Assembly (NCBI GenBank): GCA_964352735.1
Contig: CAYGTC010000006.1
Location: 62,001 to 126,000, forward strand
Reading direction: 5' to 3'
DNA length: 64,000 bases
DNA from: NORP309 sp964352735
GTDB taxonomy: Bacteria; Pseudomonadota; Gammaproteobacteria; Xanthomonadales; Marinicellaceae
In this document: in pieces, positions 62,165-64,000 of the stretch
Numbering within the stretch: position 1 is the first letter of the stretch
How the letters are laid out: each line of letters opens with the position of its first letter
Position numbers and translations under genes: made by a program
The notes under the pieces: model-generated
The model's input: only the letters and a program-made list of their open reading frames with translations
What the model was told of the DNA's origin: nothing
Database searches by the model: none

Positions 62165-62291
62165 ATTGTGGCTTTTTATAGGTTTTTGATGTGTTTGATT
62201 GATGGCTGTAATAATCGTTAAGAGAACATTTTTACACATGTTCAGCTTGATAACTGAGTTATAATGGTGTTTTATTTAGATTTTACCCATT

Positions 62292-63080
62292 ATGAAAAAG
62301 CATTTTTTTCTGTTATTTTGTTCATTTATCTTTAGTCAGCAGGCATTGTCATGGGGACAAATTGGTCATCGCGTTACGGCTGCCATTGCAGAACATTACT
62401 TAAATTATGAAGCCAGAATGGCCATTAATCACTTTTTACCGAATGAAGATTTAGCAGAAGCATCAACATATGCTGATGAAATGCGATCAAATCCCAGTGA
62501 GTTTTGGCAGAAAAAAGCAACCCATTGGCATTATGTCAATATCCATGAAGGTCAAACTTATCAGAACATGAAAAAACCTGATGAAGGTGATGCAGTCACT
62601 GCCTTAGAAATGTTTTCTCAAGTCATTAAAAGCGATGAAAGCAGTTATGAGCATAAACAAAGGGCCTTGAGATTTATTGTTCACATCATCGGAGATTTAC
62701 ATCAACCTTTCCATACTGGAACCGATTTAGATAAAGGCGGCAATGACATTAAAGTAAATTTTTTCTGGGAAGAACATAATTTACATTATGTTTGGGATTC
62801 GGGTTTGATTGATAGGCAGCAATTGTCCTATACCGAATGGACCCAGTGGTTAAATCGAAAAATCACACCACAGCAGGTAAAATCTTGGACTGTTGTCGAT
62901 CCATTGATCTGGATCAAGGAAAGTTATGATCTGCGTTTAGGACTCTACCCAAAGCCTGAGGATGGTTTAACCTGGAAATACCAATATAACAATTTACCAA
63001 TTGTAAAACAAAGGTTGCAGATGAGTGGAGTCAGAATAGCGGCTTACTTAAATGATTTATTTTCATCAGTAGATCTATAG
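62292..63080 (+). CDS. Secreted S1/P1-family nuclease
   Basis: S1/P1 nucleases are zinc-dependent enzymes that cut single-stranded nucleic acids and remove 3'-phosphates. The 262-residue protein has a signal peptide (KHFFLLFCSFIFSQQALSWG) ending at the invariant Trp that becomes the zinc-binding N terminus. The zinc and catalytic residues are in WGQIGHRVTAAIAEHYL, THWHYVNIHE, FIVHIIGDLHQPFHTG with the following GGNDIKV, and NLHYVWDSGLI. Length is typical. It is probably periplasmic or extracellular, for nucleic acid scavenging. Its TAG stop directly abuts the MITE-like copy D. Confidence 0.94.
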   Translation: MKKHFFLLFCSFIFSQQALSWGQIGHRVTAAIAEHYLNYEARMAINHFLPNEDLAEASTYADEMRSNPSEFWQKKATHWHYVNIHEGQTYQNMKKPDEGDAVTALEMFSQVIKSDESSYEHKQRALRFIVHIIGDLHQPFHTGTDLDKGGNDIKVNFFWEEHNLHYVWDSGLIDRQQLSYTEWTQWLNRKITPQQVKSWTVVDPLIWIKESYDLRLGLYPKPEDGLTWKYQYNNLPIVKQRLQMSGVRIAAYLNDLFSSVDL

Positions 63081-63333
63081 CTCGAATATATTATCATAGA
63101 ATATATTTTAGGGTAAAAATGGCAAAGTAGATTGGAGAAACATCGCTTCAATGCCCTTATTAATAGTTTAAGTTTATGAAGCTTCATGGTTTTGAATCGA
63201 TTTTATTCCAGATATGCGGCCTTTTTTTTCATAAAACTATTCAGGCAGACATTGTACTTTTACAAAACTTGTTTAACTCCATGTTTTTCATGGGTAAAAT
63301 TAACTTTTCTACTGTTTTGATGAAATATTCGGG
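63081..63333 (+). mobile_element. MITE-like element, long form (copy D)
   Basis: This 253-bp copy begins CTCGAATATATTATCATAGA directly after the nuclease stop and ends TTTTGATGAAATATTCGGG. It aligns through its whole length with copy B read on its minus strand, including GGCAAAGTAGATTGGA, CATCGCTTCAATGCCC, ATGAAGCTTCATGG and TCCATGTTTTTCATGGG. The right end supplies the last codons of the convergent TPR gene. Confidence 0.85.
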
Positions 63334-64000
63334 CTTGATAAACTTGATTGATTTTCTAGCCCAGTTCGATACGTTAAAAAATCTGGATTAAAGTATTCAA
63401 TTTCATTAAGATAATCATTTATTCTTCGGGTGTGTTTGTAGAGATTGAGATTGTTCTCTAGAGCTATATACAAGGCCATGTGTTTTTTATCATTGCTGTT
63501 CACAATATTTGACTCTAAAATTTGCTGTGCTTTGCGTAGTGACCTTTTTGCTTTATCATTGTTTTGATTTGCATGCTGTAATTGAGCCACAACAAATAAC
63601 CCATAGGCATTAAAATAGTCGATATCAAGATAGTTTTTGTTATCTAGTCTATCGAATTTCTCTAGAGCTTTAGTCATGTGGCTGAGTGCTGTTTTGTATT
63701 GCCCCAAGTTCAATGTGTTCAGTGAGTGTTCGGCGGCAAACAACATCTTAATGACATTCATATTTTGATCATTTTTCTCAGTACTAAAAAATTCTTTTTG
63801 TACGTCCAATGCTTTATTGATATGTAATATGGCATTGTCATGATCTTTTTCATGGCGATAAACTTTACTCAGTAAAAAATAACTTTTATTTAATTCATAA
63901 ACCCAGGTTTGATTGGTTTGATCTAGCTGGGTAAGTTCTTCATATATGTCAATGGCATCTTGAATCAATGGTTTAACCATATTTAAGTGACCTAAATCAT
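63309..64000 (-). CDS. TPR-repeat protein, C-terminal part (cut by window edge)
   Basis: The frame is open to the window end (an internal Met codon at 63980 is unlikely to be the start), so only about 230 C-terminal residues are seen. They form tetratricopeptide-like helix pairs: NKSYFLLSKVYRHEKDHDNA with ILHINKALDVQKEFF, NLGQYKTALSHMTKALEKFD, and LQHANQNNDKAKRSLRKAQQ. In related bacteria such tails often belong to Ser/Thr kinases or adenylate-cyclase-like regulators, but that part is off-window. The last eight or so residues and the stop lie inside MITE-like copy D, so the insertion seems to have replaced the original C terminus. Confidence 0.75.
   Translation of the reverse strand, partial: DLGHLNMVKPLIQDAIDIYEELTQLDQTNQTWVYELNKSYFLLSKVYRHEKDHDNAILHINKALDVQKEFFSTEKNDQNMNVIKMLFAAEHSLNTLNLGQYKTALSHMTKALEKFDRLDNKNYLDIDYFNAYGLFVVAQLQHANQNNDKAKRSLRKAQQILESNIVNSNDKKHMALYIALENNLNLYKHTRRINDYLNEIEYFNPDFLTYRTGLENQSSLSSPNISSKQ

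Overview
The window reads as chromosomal DNA of a free-living, probably marine gammaproteobacterium with an AT-rich genome. Supporting signs are the Rnf/Rsx complex in the gammaproteobacterial order rnfABCDGE, the ffh / ypjD / corB neighbourhood, class-I trpE-trpG, trhO, thiI and radA. Large secreted proteins ending in F-x-x-G-[FY]-[ED] and a cyanophycin operon remind me of Marinicella/Xanthomonadales-like lineages, but that is from memory and was not searched. No rRNA, tRNA, CRISPR array, prophage or transposase gene was seen.

Layout: 1-2.9 kb holds gcvT (cut by the window edge), a PduO-type cobalamin adenosyltransferase, thiI and a GNAT gene. 3.1-11.4 kb holds two overlapping giant paralogues for secreted proteins, each made of 12 modules with one cysteine pair per module. 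11.4-16.9 kb carries radA, a GNAT gene, corB-ypjD and ffh. 17.0-23.7 kb is a leftward cyanophycin operon (iadA, cphB, cphA and a second Mur-ligase protein) covering synthesis and complete breakdown of the Asp/Arg polymer. 23.8-27.1 kb has a TetR gene facing a flavin/PNPOx-like gene across two palindromic operators, then hemB-aroE. 27.1-31.5 kb has two sulfotransferase-like genes around a secreted FG-GAP protein, then nth. 32.1-40.0 kb has an M1 aminopeptidase lipoprotein and the rnfABCDGE operon. 40.0-42.6 kb carries a truncated haemoglobin, a GST, a DUF4442 protein and trhO. 42.8-53.6 kb is an envelope/secretion block: a DUF11-type protein with an IPTL-like tail, a methyltransferase, a 1529-residue multidomain glycosyltransferase, an astacin-like protease with a three-fold Cys-repeat tail, and a DUF748 protein. 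53.6-58.0 kb has metG and trpEG. 58.4-64 kb has a small secreted protein, a MerR-arsH operon with a 19-bp-spacer promoter, small enzymes, an S1/P1 nuclease and the end of a TPR protein.

The most interesting unexplained structure is a family of short dispersed elements with CCCGAATATTTCATCA-type terminal inverted repeats. There are four clear copies (two of about 250-275 bp, two of about 118 bp with different internal deletions) and two probable remnants, all between genes. They look like a non-autonomous MITE family. Next come the twin 12-module proteins, the shared C-terminal tail on three secreted proteins, and the triple four-cysteine repeat of the astacin-like protease.
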